Positions 17,172 through 25,172 of a DNA stretch of 64,000 nt are shown one piece after another. The notes below the pieces were generated by a model, which worked only from the letters and a program-made list of their open reading frames with translations, was not told the DNA's origin and searched no databases. The stretch covers positions 682,001 to 746,000 of the forward strand of contig NZ_VFRA01000001.1 of NCBI RefSeq assembly GCF_006788895.1, given 5' to 3'. Positions within the stretch are counted from its first letter, which is position 1; each line of letters begins with the position of its first letter. The translations under genes were made by a program, and so were the position numbers. The stretch is from Rhodoglobus vestalii (GTDB lineage Bacteria; Actinomycetota; Actinomycetes; Actinomycetales; Microbacteriaceae).

Positions 17172-18653
17172 TTAGTTCAGCGCACCTAGTGTGACGTCGA
17201 CCGTGTAGGCCTCTCCGTCACGTACGTAGCTGATGGTTGTTTCTTCACCGGCTGACTTTGCGCGTACCTGTGCAGTGAGGTCAGTTTTGTTGGTTACGGG
17301 GATGCCGTCGAGGTTGGTGACGATGTCGCCCACTTTGAGCCCGGCGGCGGCGGCGGCTCCTCCATCGCTGACATCGACGATGCTTGCGCCGATGACTGTT
17401 GCGTTGCTTTGGATGGGGTCGTCGGTGACGTCTGCTACTGCGGCACCGAGCAGTCCGTGGGTGGCGGTTCCGGTGGCGAGTATTTCGTTTGCTACTCGGC
17501 TGGCTAGGTTGGCGGGGATCGCAAATCCAACGCCGATGTTGCCTGCTGTGCCGCCGGATGAGGCGATGGCGACGTTGATTCCGATGAGTTCACCGTCGGA
17601 GTTCAGCAGTGCACCTCCGGAGTTGCCGGGGTTGATGGCGGCATCCGTTTGGATAACCGACAACGCAACTGATGCTTGGTTGGCGTTGCTCTGGCCGCCG
17701 TTTTCGCCGAAGAGGTCGAAGTTCCAGAGGTCGGGGGCCCCGGGGCTGTCTGGTTCGGGTGCCGTTTCGGGATCTTCGGGTAGTGCGGCTGATGCGACGG
17801 TGATGCTTCGGTTGAGGGCACTGACGATTCCGCTGGTGACGGTGCCGGAGAGACCGAGCGGTGCACCGATTGCTACGGTGCCATCGCCGACGTTGAGTTT
17901 GCTGGAGTCGGCGATCGAAACGAATGGCATGTCTTCGGCGGCATCAATGTTGATGACGGCGATGTCAGAGATGGGGTCGAATCCGACGACGGTTGCGGGG
18001 AGTAGGCGTCCGTCGCTGGTGGTTACGGTGACGTCAGGGTTGGCTACTTTGCCGTCGAGGGTGACGACGTGGGCGTTGGTGATCACGTTTCCGTCGGCGC
18101 TGATGATGACACCGGATCCGCTGCCGCCGGTGCCTTGGCCGCTCACGTTAATGGTGACGATGGCGGGTGCTGCTTTGGCGACGACTGAGGTTACCAGTGT
18201 TGCGTTGCCGGGGTCGTTGACGGTGATGGATGTGGGGTTGGCTGTGCCGCTGACGGCTGCGGTGTCTTGGTTGCCGACAGCCCAGAGCGCTACTCCTGCT
18301 CCGGATGCACCGCCGAGGAGCGCGACGATGGCGAAGCTGGCCACGAGTCCGAGGGTCATGGTGGGTTTTTTTGCGGTGGCTGGTGCCGTGTTGGTCTCGG
18401 AGCTGGTGGTTGCTTCAGGCCCGAAGCTCCCGCCGGGGGAACCAGCAGGGGTGGCAGCAGGATCTGCTTGACTGTAAATCGGGGTTGCCTCGCCGGCCGC
18501 GGTTGTTTCGCTGGCTGTTGCGGTTTCAGGATCTGCGGTTGTTTCGCTGCTGGGTGTCGCTTCGGTGGCAGAAGTTGTTGGGGTGGGGTTGGTGTGGTTG
18601 GTGTTGTCGCTGGATGTTGTTGCGGGGGTCGGTTCTTTGGGGACCTCGGTCAT
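17172..18653 (-). CDS. HtrA/DegP-type serine protease with PDZ domain
   Basis: A 493-residue membrane-anchored protease. About 100 N-terminal residues are Thr/Glu/Ser/Ala rich and presumably cytosolic. One membrane span follows (TLGLVASFAIVALLGGASGAGVALWAV), then a trypsin-like domain with His in ITNAHVV, Asp in DPISDIAVINI and Ser in NPGNSGGALLN, and a C-terminal PDZ domain (IVDVSDGGAAAAAGLKVGDIVTNLDG). The catalytic triad is complete. The ATG at 18653 is preceded by AAAGGAG, which fixes the start. HtrA proteins degrade or refold damaged envelope proteins. The gene stands alone between hairpins on both sides. Confidence 0.93.
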   Translation of the reverse strand: MTEVPKEPTPATTSSDNTNHTNPTPTTSATEATPSSETTADPETATASETTAAGEATPIYSQADPAATPAGSPGGSFGPEATTSSETNTAPATAKKPTMTLGLVASFAIVALLGGASGAGVALWAVGNQDTAAVSGTANPTSITVNDPGNATLVTSVVAKAAPAIVTINVSGQGTGGSGSGVIISADGNVITNAHVVTLDGKVANPDVTVTTSDGRLLPATVVGFDPISDIAVINIDAAEDMPFVSIADSSKLNVGDGTVAIGAPLGLSGTVTSGIVSALNRSITVASAALPEDPETAPEPDSPGAPDLWNFDLFGENGGQSNANQASVALSVIQTDAAINPGNSGGALLNSDGELIGINVAIASSGGTAGNIGVGFAIPANLASRVANEILATGTATHGLLGAAVADVTDDPIQSNATVIGASIVDVSDGGAAAAAGLKVGDIVTNLDGIPVTNKTDLTAQVRAKSAGEETTISYVRDGEAYTVDVTLGALN

Positions 18654-18722
18654 GTTGTGCTCCTTTCGGCGATGCAAGCTTCTATCGCCAACCTGAACAT
18701 TGTATTTAGGGGTGCTGTATGG

Positions 18723-18749
18723 GGCCTGCGTGGTGGCTGCACGCAGGCC
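18723..18749 (-). terminator. Perfect 10-bp hairpin
   Basis: Arms GGCCTGCGTG and CACGCAGGCC around a seven-base loop, 56 bases beyond the stop of the small membrane protein gene and upstream of htrA. This is a likely terminator of the former on the minus strand. Confidence 0.65.
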
Positions 18750-18804
18750 GCTAGTCGGTGGTGGTGTGTGGGCTGGTGGTGTGTTGGCTGGTGGGTGTTG
18801 CGGT

Positions 18805-19275
18805 TTAGAGGAGGCTGGTGCCGAGGGCTGCGAGTGCGCCGAATGCGATTCCCCAGAGGGTGATGGAGATGATTTGCCAGAGGATGACGCTGTTTTTGGA
18901 TGCTCCGAAGGAGACCATTGCGGCTGCGGTTATTTGGCTGGGGAGGATGGTTTGGCCGAGGAGGCTGACGCCGGGTACACCGTATTTGTCGAATTGTTTG
19001 CGTAGTCGTTCTTTGCGTTGTGTGGGCGGTTTGGGGTTTTGGCGTTTGGTGACGCTGGCGCGTACGTGGTGTGCGCTGAGTACGACGATGATCATGGATA
19101 GTGTGTTGCCGATGATGGCGGCGAGGATGGCTATGACGGGGTTGATTCCGGCGAGGATGCCGATGATGGAGCCGAAGTAGGATTCGATGAAGGGGATTGC
19201 TGAGGCGAGGATTACGCCTACCCATTGCAGGAGTGGTGGCAGTGATTCGGTGAAGTTTTGTAGTGCGTCGATCAT
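18805..19275 (-). CDS. Small multi-spanning membrane protein (Sm_multidrug_ex/DedA-like)
   Basis: A 156-residue protein with hydrophobic segments LPPLLQWVGVILASAIPFIES, IIGILAGINPVIAILAAIIGNTLSMIIVVL, and VILWQIISITLWGIAFGALAALGTSLL. They are separated by a basic loop (RQNPKPPTQRKERLRKQFDKYG) and a re-entrant GVSLLGQTILPSQITAAAMVSFG. The ES-x-FGS/GN pattern plus the KYGVPGVSLLGxxLP motif fits the 'putative small multidrug export' family, which is distantly DedA-like. Despite the family name, transport has not been shown for this type to my knowledge. It is monocistronic between htrA and a secreted protein gene. Confidence 0.7.
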   Translation of the reverse strand: MIDALQNFTESLPPLLQWVGVILASAIPFIESYFGSIIGILAGINPVIAILAAIIGNTLSMIIVVLSAHHVRASVTKRQNPKPPTQRKERLRKQFDKYGVPGVSLLGQTILPSQITAAAMVSFGASKNSVILWQIISITLWGIAFGALAALGTSLL

Positions 19276-19319
19276 TGGTTCTTTCGTGGTTGTGCCGTGA
19301 TCGGCGTGGATGTTCTTGG

Positions 19320-20156
19320 TTAACAGCCTATGCCGGTGGGGTTGCTGTTGCAGTCTTGGTCGACGAGCACTGTGGTGGCGTGACCTGCTGTTGCGGTGAG
19401 GGGTGGGGCTGCGATTGTGAGGGTACCGACGACGTTTTGCCAGCTGCTTCCTGCGACTCGGTATTCAGCGGTGTAGGTGACGGTGAGGGTGATTGTGTAG
19501 TTACCTGGTTCTTGGTAGATGTGGCTGGTGGGGGTCGGATCGAATTCGGCAATCTTCTGTTTCGCCCAGGTGGTGCCTGCTGTTCCGAGTGAGGCCGTTG
19601 TGCCATCGCCGTAGTTCCAGTTGTGAGCAACTGGGGTGAAACGCACCTGGGCGGTGCCACCGAAGAGTGTGCCGTCAACAACATGGGTGGATGTGTTGAC
19701 GTAGAAGTTTGTTGCAAGCCCGACGATCATCCACTGGTTGGGTTGCATTCCGGCGGTCGCAGGTTGTGGGCGGAATGTCGCGATGTCGGAGATGGTTACC
19801 GGGCCGGTCTCGCCTTCGGCATTGTCGGCTGGAGGCGTCCAGGGTACGCACTCGATTCGCTGGATGTCGCACCACGCCTCCTCGACGTTGTCGAGAGCGT
19901 CGACGCCAACACCAACCTCCAGGCCAACCCCGTCTGCGGAGTTGTCGCGTGGGCCCGAACCGTTCGATGCCGGAACTTCGGTAGTGATTCCGAGCTCTAC
20001 ATAGCCATCCCCGATGGCCCCTACTGCGGGGCAGGCTGGACCATCGTCAAGTTCGTCGCCTGCCTGGCAAGTCGACGAGGTTGGGACTCCGATCAGTACC
20101 ACTGGCATGAATGTTGCGGAAGCAGTGAGTAGCAAAACAAACAAATGAGCTAACAC
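19320..20156 (-). CDS. Secreted protein with a PKD-like beta-sandwich domain
   Basis: About 278 residues. GTG at 20156 gives a signal peptide (VLAHLFVLLLTASATFMPVVLIG), so the mature protein is outside the membrane. The N-terminal half is acidic with two Cys pairs (STCQAGDELDDGPACP and EAWCDIQRIECVPW). The C-terminal half contains a PKD-like domain: YGDGTTASLGTAG followed by SHIYQEPGNYTITLTVTY, the characteristic 'GDG...H.Y..PG.Y.v.ltV' pattern. It overlaps the 3' end of the lipoprotein gene by seven bases, so the two are one transcription unit. No catalytic domain is visible; adhesion or ligand binding is a guess. Confidence 0.75.
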   Translation of the reverse strand: MLAHLFVLLLTASATFMPVVLIGVPTSSTCQAGDELDDGPACPAVGAIGDGYVELGITTEVPASNGSGPRDNSADGVGLEVGVGVDALDNVEEAWCDIQRIECVPWTPPADNAEGETGPVTISDIATFRPQPATAGMQPNQWMIVGLATNFYVNTSTHVVDGTLFGGTAQVRFTPVAHNWNYGDGTTASLGTAGTTWAKQKIAEFDPTPTSHIYQEPGNYTITLTVTYTAEYRVAGSSWQNVVGTLTIAAPPLTATAGHATTVLVDQDCNSNPTGIGC

Positions 20157-20701
20157 GAGGTTTCCACCCAAGGCTGCCTATCGGACAACAGCAGCGTCTC
20201 CTGGTCAACTGAGTAATCGAAGCTGATCTGAACGATTCGAGGCGGCACACTTTGATCTTTCACACGGTTGCCATCCGAGTCGAGAAGATACGCCTTGGAA
20301 AGGTCCTCACAGACGTATATCGTCACGAGCTCTTTTGGAGAACCATCCGTTGAATATCGCTGCAACGAAGTCTGATCAAACGTAATGTCAGCGGTCGAGT
20401 ACTTTCCTTCTTTAGCGATTCGGGAGTAGACGCTTACCGCGTCAGCCAGTTCAGCTCCCACCGCCACTGACTTGAATAGGGCCTCGTCAACGACCGCGGT
20501 GCGTAGCGTCACATTGATCACGCGCAAGTACTCCGCATACGCCTCCTCAGCCGCCGCGAGCGCCTCCTCGTCGGAGGCGTAGGGCGCAACGAAGGTGGGG
20601 GTGGGTTCGGGTTGGGGTGATGCGTCGGTGGGCACGCATCCACTCAGCAACGCTAAGAGGAGCACACCGCCCGCCGCGCGTACGAGGTTCGGTAGCCGCA
20701 T
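20150..20701 (-). CDS. Lipoprotein, uncharacterised
   Basis: A 183-residue protein with a clear lipoprotein signal: MRLPNLVRAAGGVLLLALLSGC, where LLSGC is the lipobox and the Cys near residue 22 is the lipid-attachment site. The mature part starts with a Pro/Thr linker (PTDASPQPEPTPTFVAPYASDEEALAAAEEAY) and continues with a mixed alpha/beta domain (YSTADITFDQTSLQRYSTDGSPKELVTIYVCEDLSKAYLLDSDG). This resembles the small actinobacterial lipoproteins found beside PKD-type secreted proteins. Two Cys late in the sequence (YVCED and the terminal ETSC) could form a disulphide. Function unknown. Confidence 0.8.
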   Translation of the reverse strand: MRLPNLVRAAGGVLLLALLSGCVPTDASPQPEPTPTFVAPYASDEEALAAAEEAYAEYLRVINVTLRTAVVDEALFKSVAVGAELADAVSVYSRIAKEGKYSTADITFDQTSLQRYSTDGSPKELVTIYVCEDLSKAYLLDSDGNRVKDQSVPPRIVQISFDYSVDQETLLLSDRQPWVETSC

Positions 20702-20795
20702 ACATCGACCGTAAACATCGCCAACGAAAGAGGTACCCGACTTTCCACAGCCACACGCTGACGCAGACGATACAAGTCGTTAGGCTTGCGGAACG

Positions 20796-21998
20796 ATGAC
20801 AGTCACCGGATCTTGGGAACGCGCCGCCAATGGTGCCATGCTGCTGGGTGCCAACGGGCAACTGAGCCAAACAATTTTTGCCGAAATGTCGGCCCTCGCC
20901 GCGAGCACCGGTGCCATCAATTTGGGTCAAGGGTTTCCCGATGAAGATGGCCCCATCGAAGTTTTGGATGCCGCCCGCACAGCCATCAGCGACGGCATCA
21001 ACCAATACCCGCCCGGCAACGGCCTGCCCGTGCTGCGCAACGCCATCGCCGAACACCAAAAACGGTTCTACGGGATCGACATCGACCCCGACACCCAAGT
21101 ACTCGCCACCGCAGGCGCAACCGAAGCTCTCGCCGCCACAATCCTCGCCCTCACCGACACCGGCGACGAAGTCATCACCCTCGAACCCTTCTACGACGCC
21201 TACGGCGCCATGATCAACCTCGCCCGCGCATCCCACGTGACAGTGCCACTCCGGGCCCCCAACTTTCAGCCCAACCACGACGACATCCGCGCCGCATTCA
21301 GCGGACGCACGCGACTGATCGTTCTCAACAGCCCACACAACCCCACGGGCAGCGTTCTCGACCGTGAAACTCTCGAACTGATTGTCGAACTCGCGCACAA
21401 ATACGATGCGCTCATCGTCACTGACGAAGTGTACGAACACCTCACCTTCGGCCACGAACACATCCCCATCGCCAGCCTGCCCGGAGCATTCGACCGCACC
21501 ATCAGCATCTCCAGCGGCGGCAAAACGTTCAACACCACCGGCTGGAAAATTGGCTGGATCACCTCGCCGCAACCGATCCTGCAAGCGATCATGGCCGTCA
21601 AGCAGTACCTCACCTACGTCAACGGTGCACCCCTTCAACCCGCAATCGCGGTCGGCCTCGGTCTACCCGATGAATACTTCACCGGAGTTGCCGACGGACT
21701 CGCCCGTAAACGCGACACGCTCGGAGCCGGACTTCGCAGTGCCGGATTTGACGTCACCACACCCCAGGCTGGCTACTTCATCATCGCGGATGCCGCACCA
21801 CTCGGAGTCACCGACGCCGCCAAATTCTGCCGCACCCTCCCCGAACTAGCAGGAGTTGTCGGAATCCCCGTCACCGCCTTCGTGCACTCCGAAAACCACG
21901 GCGACTACAACACCCTCATCCGCTTCGCTTTCTGCAAAAAAACCGACGTACTCGATCGCGCCGCAGCACAACTCTCCGGAATGAAACTGCGCCACTAA
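20796..21998 (+). CDS. Class I/II PLP aminotransferase (glutamine/methionine transaminase-like)
   Basis: A 400-residue fold-type I aminotransferase. It shows NLGQGFPDEDGP, YPPGNGLPVLRNAIAEHQ, the PLP-contacting NSPHNPTGSVL, DEVYEHLTF, the Schiff-base Lys in SSGGKTFNTTGWKIGW (about residue 232) and the C-terminal substrate-carboxylate Arg region TLIRFAFCK. The NLGQGFPD and GKTFNTTGWK forms are typical of the kynurenine/glutamine/methionine transaminase (KAT/YbdL) subgroup; many such genes are annotated as DapC or AlaT instead. It faces a nitrilase-family gene 10 bases away, the pairing known for transaminase plus omega-amidase, which supports the glutamine/methionine role. A TAGGCT hexamer lies nine bases before the ATG. 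Confidence 0.85.
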   Translation: MTVTGSWERAANGAMLLGANGQLSQTIFAEMSALAASTGAINLGQGFPDEDGPIEVLDAARTAISDGINQYPPGNGLPVLRNAIAEHQKRFYGIDIDPDTQVLATAGATEALAATILALTDTGDEVITLEPFYDAYGAMINLARASHVTVPLRAPNFQPNHDDIRAAFSGRTRLIVLNSPHNPTGSVLDRETLELIVELAHKYDALIVTDEVYEHLTFGHEHIPIASLPGAFDRTISISSGGKTFNTTGWKIGWITSPQPILQAIMAVKQYLTYVNGAPLQPAIAVGLGLPDEYFTGVADGLARKRDTLGAGLRSAGFDVTTPQAGYFIIADAAPLGVTDAAKFCRTLPELAGVVGIPVTAFVHSENHGDYNTLIRFAFCKKTDVLDRAAAQLSGMKLRH

Positions 21999-22008
21999 TT
22001 GGCGAAAG

Positions 22009-22824
22009 CTAGCGCTCCTCGCGCGGGTGCACGGCATACCGGCGCAACTCGAGCGCGGGATTGATAGCCCGCACCTCATCGAGGCGAGCGTGCTCAATGT
22101 GGGCGACCGCAACATCCGTGCGCTCACCAATCGTCACCAACTCAACGCCCATCGGGTCCACCACCATACTGTTGCCAACCCCAATCGGCGGGGCATGATC
22201 CGCGGCGGCGATAAAAACTGTGTTCTCGATCGCGCGCGCCGTCAGCAGCGTGCGCCAGTGGTATTCCTTCAGCGGCCCACGAACCCACTCGGCGGGCACC
22301 ACAATCAGGTTCGCTCCAGCATCCACCAGCCAACGAGACACCTCCGGAAAACGGATGTCGTAACAGGTCTGCAAACCGACAGTGAAGCCCTCCCACGCAA
22401 ACGTCTCAGGCGCACCAATCGACCCCGGAATAACCCAATCCGATTCGCGCTGCCCGAAGGCGTCATAGAGGTGCTGTTTGCGATAGGTAGCAACCAGGGC
22501 ACCCGTGGGCGCAATCGCAATGAGGGTGTTCGAGAATCGCTTCTCTTCACCCGACGACTCCAACATTCCCGCAGCGACATGAATGCGCAAGCGCTGCGCC
22601 AGCGACGTCAGAGCCTGCACGAAGGGGCCATCGAGAGGTTCAGCCGCAGCCACCCAATCGTCGCCCATCATGGGCGTGAAGTACGCCGAATACTCGGGGA
22701 ACACGACAAAACTCGCACCGCGCTCGACCGCGCGCTCGGCAAGCTCAGTGACCCTGGCGATGTTCTCAGCGCGGTCAGCACCCGGCGCAAACTGGGCAAC
22801 AGCAACAGTCGACGCGGAAGTCAT
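22009..22824 (-). CDS. Nitrilase-superfamily amidohydrolase (omega-amidase/Nit2-like)
   Basis: A 271-residue carbon-nitrogen hydrolase with the Glu-Lys-Cys catalytic set: Glu in VVFPEYSAYF (about residue 43), Lys in YRKQHLYD (about 117) and Cys in GLQTCYDIRFPE (about 153). The CYDIRFPE form is typical of Nit1/Nit2-like amidases that hydrolyse alpha-ketoglutaramate/ketosuccinamate or deaminated glutathione. Its convergent neighbour is a glutamine-type transaminase, whose product alpha-ketoglutaramate is the omega-amidase substrate; that link is inference from gene order. A TAGGCT hexamer (22831-22836) six bases before the ATG indicates a leaderless message, so it is transcribed apart from the catabolic operon upstream. 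Confidence 0.86.
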   Translation of the reverse strand: MTSASTVAVAQFAPGADRAENIARVTELAERAVERGASFVVFPEYSAYFTPMMGDDWVAAAEPLDGPFVQALTSLAQRLRIHVAAGMLESSGEEKRFSNTLIAIAPTGALVATYRKQHLYDAFGQRESDWVIPGSIGAPETFAWEGFTVGLQTCYDIRFPEVSRWLVDAGANLIVVPAEWVRGPLKEYHWRTLLTARAIENTVFIAAADHAPPIGVGNSMVVDPMGVELVTIGERTDVAVAHIEHARLDEVRAINPALELRRYAVHPREER

Positions 22825-22879
22825 GACCCCAGCCTACGACCCAGCCGCCACAGCGACCAGGGCACCTGCGCAAAAACGA

Positions 22880-24106
22880 CTAAACGCCGCCCTCAGCAAT
22901 CTGCTTGCGGTACGGCAGCAGCGCAGCCTTCATGCCAATTCCGAGCACACCCACCAAACGGTCGTCGCGGTAGTAACCCACCGCAACCTGATCGGCCAAG
23001 TCTCCCTCAAGAATGCGGACGTCGTCATCCGTTACCAAACCCAACAGTCCGTAAGCCTGCAGTTTGATCTCAAACTGGTTCGACCAGAACGAGGGCATCG
23101 GAGCGAACGGCTTCGCGACCACGTCATCGAAAGAACCATCATCGGCCAGGTGCGCAGCCAACACTGCGCCAGCACGCTTGCCCGTATCGGTCGGGATATT
23201 CCAGTGCTCAATTCGGCGCGGCACATCATCAAACATCGGATTTGGGAACCGCGCAATATCGCCAACAACATACACGTCATCGAGCGCGACACCCTCGGTC
23301 GTCACCGCACGCATCGCGTTATCAGCGAGCACCCCATCACCCATATCGAGACCGGTGCCCTCAAGCCACTCGATGTTGCAGTCCGAACCAACAGACTCAA
23401 TCACAACATCAGCCGGCACAACGCGGCCATCACTCAACTCGACCGACTCAACCGAAGTTCCGCCATTGATGGCAGCGACAGTGACTCCGGTGAAAATCTC
23501 CACACCCTCAACGTTAAGCCGCCGACGCATCTCCTGCCCAACCAGCGAACCAAGCGGACGAATCATCGGCTCAACACTCGGCGTCACAACCGTCACCGAG
23601 CAGCCCAGCTTGCTGGCCGTCGCACTCAGCTCACAACCCAAAAAACCCGACCCGACAACAACAACGCGCGCACCCGCAGTGAGTTCCGCCCGCAACGCCA
23701 TCGCATCATCCAGCGAACGAACCACATGCCGCCCAGCAATCGGCCTAAAATCCAGCCGGCGAGCCCGCAAACCAGTGGCAATCACTAGAGCACGCCACGG
23801 CTGCACCTGGCCATCATCAGTGGTGAGCGTGCGAGCCTCGAGATCCACCGTGGATGCCCGAACCCCGAGCATCCACTCAACATCACCCATCTCAGCTCGC
23901 GACGGAAACGCCACAGCCTCATGAGTCACATCAGTGGCCAACACCTCCTTAGACAGAGGCGGACGGTTATAGGGCGCATGAAGTTCCTCACCCACGACCC
24001 GAATCGCACCCGTGTAACCCGACCGACGAAGCGACTCCGCCGCGCGAAGCCCACCCATTGCCGCACCGACAATAACAACCGGTGCGGAAGGGTTCGCCCC
24101 AGACAC
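22880..24106 (-). CDS. Ferredoxin reductase (FAD/NAD-dependent, P450-type electron chain)
   Basis: A 408-residue two-dinucleotide-fold flavoprotein of the rubredoxin/ferredoxin reductase family. It has the N-terminal FAD motif VVIVGAAMGGLRAAESLR, YNRPPLSKE, a central NAD motif VVVVGSGFLGCELSATASKLG and the late FAD motif DDVYVVGDIARFP followed by RIEHWNIPTDTGKRAGAVLA. It passes electrons from NAD(P)H to a ferredoxin. The start chosen is GTG at 24106, overlapping the ferredoxin stop codon by one base; the frame continues open upstream to 24139 without need. It is the last gene of the hpaE-D-G operon and most likely feeds, with the ferredoxin, the P450 encoded on the other side of the MarR gene. 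Confidence 0.92.
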   Translation of the reverse strand: MSGANPSAPVVIVGAAMGGLRAAESLRRSGYTGAIRVVGEELHAPYNRPPLSKEVLATDVTHEAVAFPSRAEMGDVEWMLGVRASTVDLEARTLTTDDGQVQPWRALVIATGLRARRLDFRPIAGRHVVRSLDDAMALRAELTAGARVVVVGSGFLGCELSATASKLGCSVTVVTPSVEPMIRPLGSLVGQEMRRRLNVEGVEIFTGVTVAAINGGTSVESVELSDGRVVPADVVIESVGSDCNIEWLEGTGLDMGDGVLADNAMRAVTTEGVALDDVYVVGDIARFPNPMFDDVPRRIEHWNIPTDTGKRAGAVLAAHLADDGSFDDVVAKPFAPMPSFWSNQFEIKLQAYGLLGLVTDDDVRILEGDLADQVAVGYYRDDRLVGVLGIGMKAALLPYRKQIAEGGV

Positions 24107-24297
24107 TATTCGACGATTCGGATGGCCTGCATCGGGCACACATCAACGGCAGCCTCAATGTTGTCGCGCTCCGAATCGGGCGCCTCAGCAACATACTCAA
24201 GTTCGTCATCGTCGTTGAGCTTGAAATTGTCGGGCGCCTCAAACACACACTGGCCATAGTTCTGGCACTGGTTCATGTCAACTTCGATTTTGATCAT
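24106..24297 (-). CDS. Small ferredoxin, [3Fe-4S] type
   Basis: A 63-residue ferredoxin, MIKIEVDMNQCQNYGQC... Cysteines at 11, 17 and 54 (CPMQAI) could hold the cluster. The position normally occupied by a second Cys of a 4Fe cluster is Tyr14, so a [3Fe-4S] cluster is expected, the type that serves actinobacterial cytochrome P450s. Its ATG overlaps the end of the FAH-family gene by four bases (ATGA) and its stop overlaps the reductase start, so stoichiometric co-translation is likely. It is the probable electron donor of the P450 at 28322-29575. Confidence 0.93.
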   Translation of the reverse strand: MIKIEVDMNQCQNYGQCVFEAPDNFKLNDDDELEYVAEAPDSERDNIEAAVDVCPMQAIRIVE

Positions 24298-25172
24298 CGC
24301 TTTTCCTCAACTGTCGACGGGTAAAGATCTTTAGAGGGAGTACGAATACCTCGGAACTCCCAATCACCACCCATTGCGGTCGACATTACCTCTTCACTCT
24401 GGGTCGGCTGTGCACCGACATCGGTGCGGATCGGAGTCGGGCCGGCAACAATACGGTTAGTGAGCTTTCCCAGACCCTCAACCTCGACCTCGACCACATC
24501 TCCGGGCTGAACCGGACGCGAGAACGCGGGCGTGCCCGAGAACAGCAGATCGCCGGGGCTCAACGTAATCGTGCGCGCAATATCGGCAACGAGATAGTTC
24601 ATATCCCATTCCATATTGTCGGTATTGTCATCTTGCTTGACCTCACCATTCACGATGGTGCGCAACTGCTTGCCACGGAAATCCCAGTCCGTGACCAGGC
24701 CAGGGCCAACCGGGGCGAGCGTATCGCTGCCCTTCACCCGGAGCATGGAACCGGCATCCGTATCGCGGAAATCGTGCAAACCGTAGTCATTGCCGATCGA
24801 GTACCCGGCAATATAGTCGCCGGCCTCATCAGGAGAAACATTGCGGCAGGTGCGACCAATGACGATCACAATCTCACCCTCAAAGTTCAACCACTTGCAA
24901 CCCTCGGGCCGCACAACATCGCCCTTGTGCGTGTTGAGTGCGGTGACCGGCTTCTGAAAGTAAGTCGGTGCCGACGGCAGCTTGGTCATGAACTCTTCGG
25001 TGCGACTCGCATAGTTCAAATGCACCGCAATGATTTTGCTTGGCTCAGTCGGCGGCAAATGGACTGCCTCATCGACACTCACCTCGCGACCATCGCCAGC
25101 AACGAGCATGTCGCCGTGGCGCACCACCTGCGTCGGGTATCCGCCAAGAAGTACTCTGCGCAACTCAGTCAC
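24294..25172 (-). CDS. FAH-family isomerase/decarboxylase (HpaG-like)
   Basis: About 292 residues of the fumarylacetoacetate hydrolase family. The core shows SKIIAVHLNYASRTEEF, PTYFQKPVTALN, the metal-binding Glu residues in WLNFEGEIVIVIGR, YIAGYSIGNDYGLHDFR and a LLFSGTP-type C-terminal motif. Its context, directly after HpaD- and HpaE-like genes, points to the homoprotocatechuate route, where HpaG isomerises and decarboxylates the oxidised ring-cleavage product. A hydrolase or hydroxymuconate isomerase role is the alternative. Start: GTG at 25172 overlaps the dioxygenase stop by eight bases; an ATG five codons earlier is also possible. The C-terminal ~35 residues (STAMGGDWEFRGIRTPSKDL) extend past the usual fold. 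Confidence 0.85.
   Translation of the reverse strand: MTELRRVLLGGYPTQVVRHGDMLVAGDGREVSVDEAVHLPPTEPSKIIAVHLNYASRTEEFMTKLPSAPTYFQKPVTALNTHKGDVVRPEGCKWLNFEGEIVIVIGRTCRNVSPDEAGDYIAGYSIGNDYGLHDFRDTDAGSMLRVKGSDTLAPVGPGLVTDWDFRGKQLRTIVNGEVKQDDNTDNMEWDMNYLVADIARTITLSPGDLLFSGTPAFSRPVQPGDVVEVEVEGLGKLTNRIVAGPTPIRTDVGAQPTQSEEVMSTAMGGDWEFRGIRTPSKDLYPSTVEEKR

Noticed and set aside
17233..18471. 412-codon open frame on the plus strand
   Set aside because: It is antisense to the htrA gene, which has a full catalytic triad, PDZ domain and ribosome site. The antisense product is low-complexity Ala/Ser/Pro without motifs.
20547..21638. 363-codon open frame on the minus strand
   Set aside because: It lies across the 5' part of the aminotransferase gene, which carries all class I motifs, and across the start of the lipoprotein gene; the frame is a shadow.
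22583..23788. Long open frames on the plus strand across 22-24 kb (also 22027-23067)
   Set aside because: They mirror the codon bias of the nitrilase and ferredoxin reductase genes on the minus strand and encode His/Arg/Thr-rich nonsense with no family pattern.
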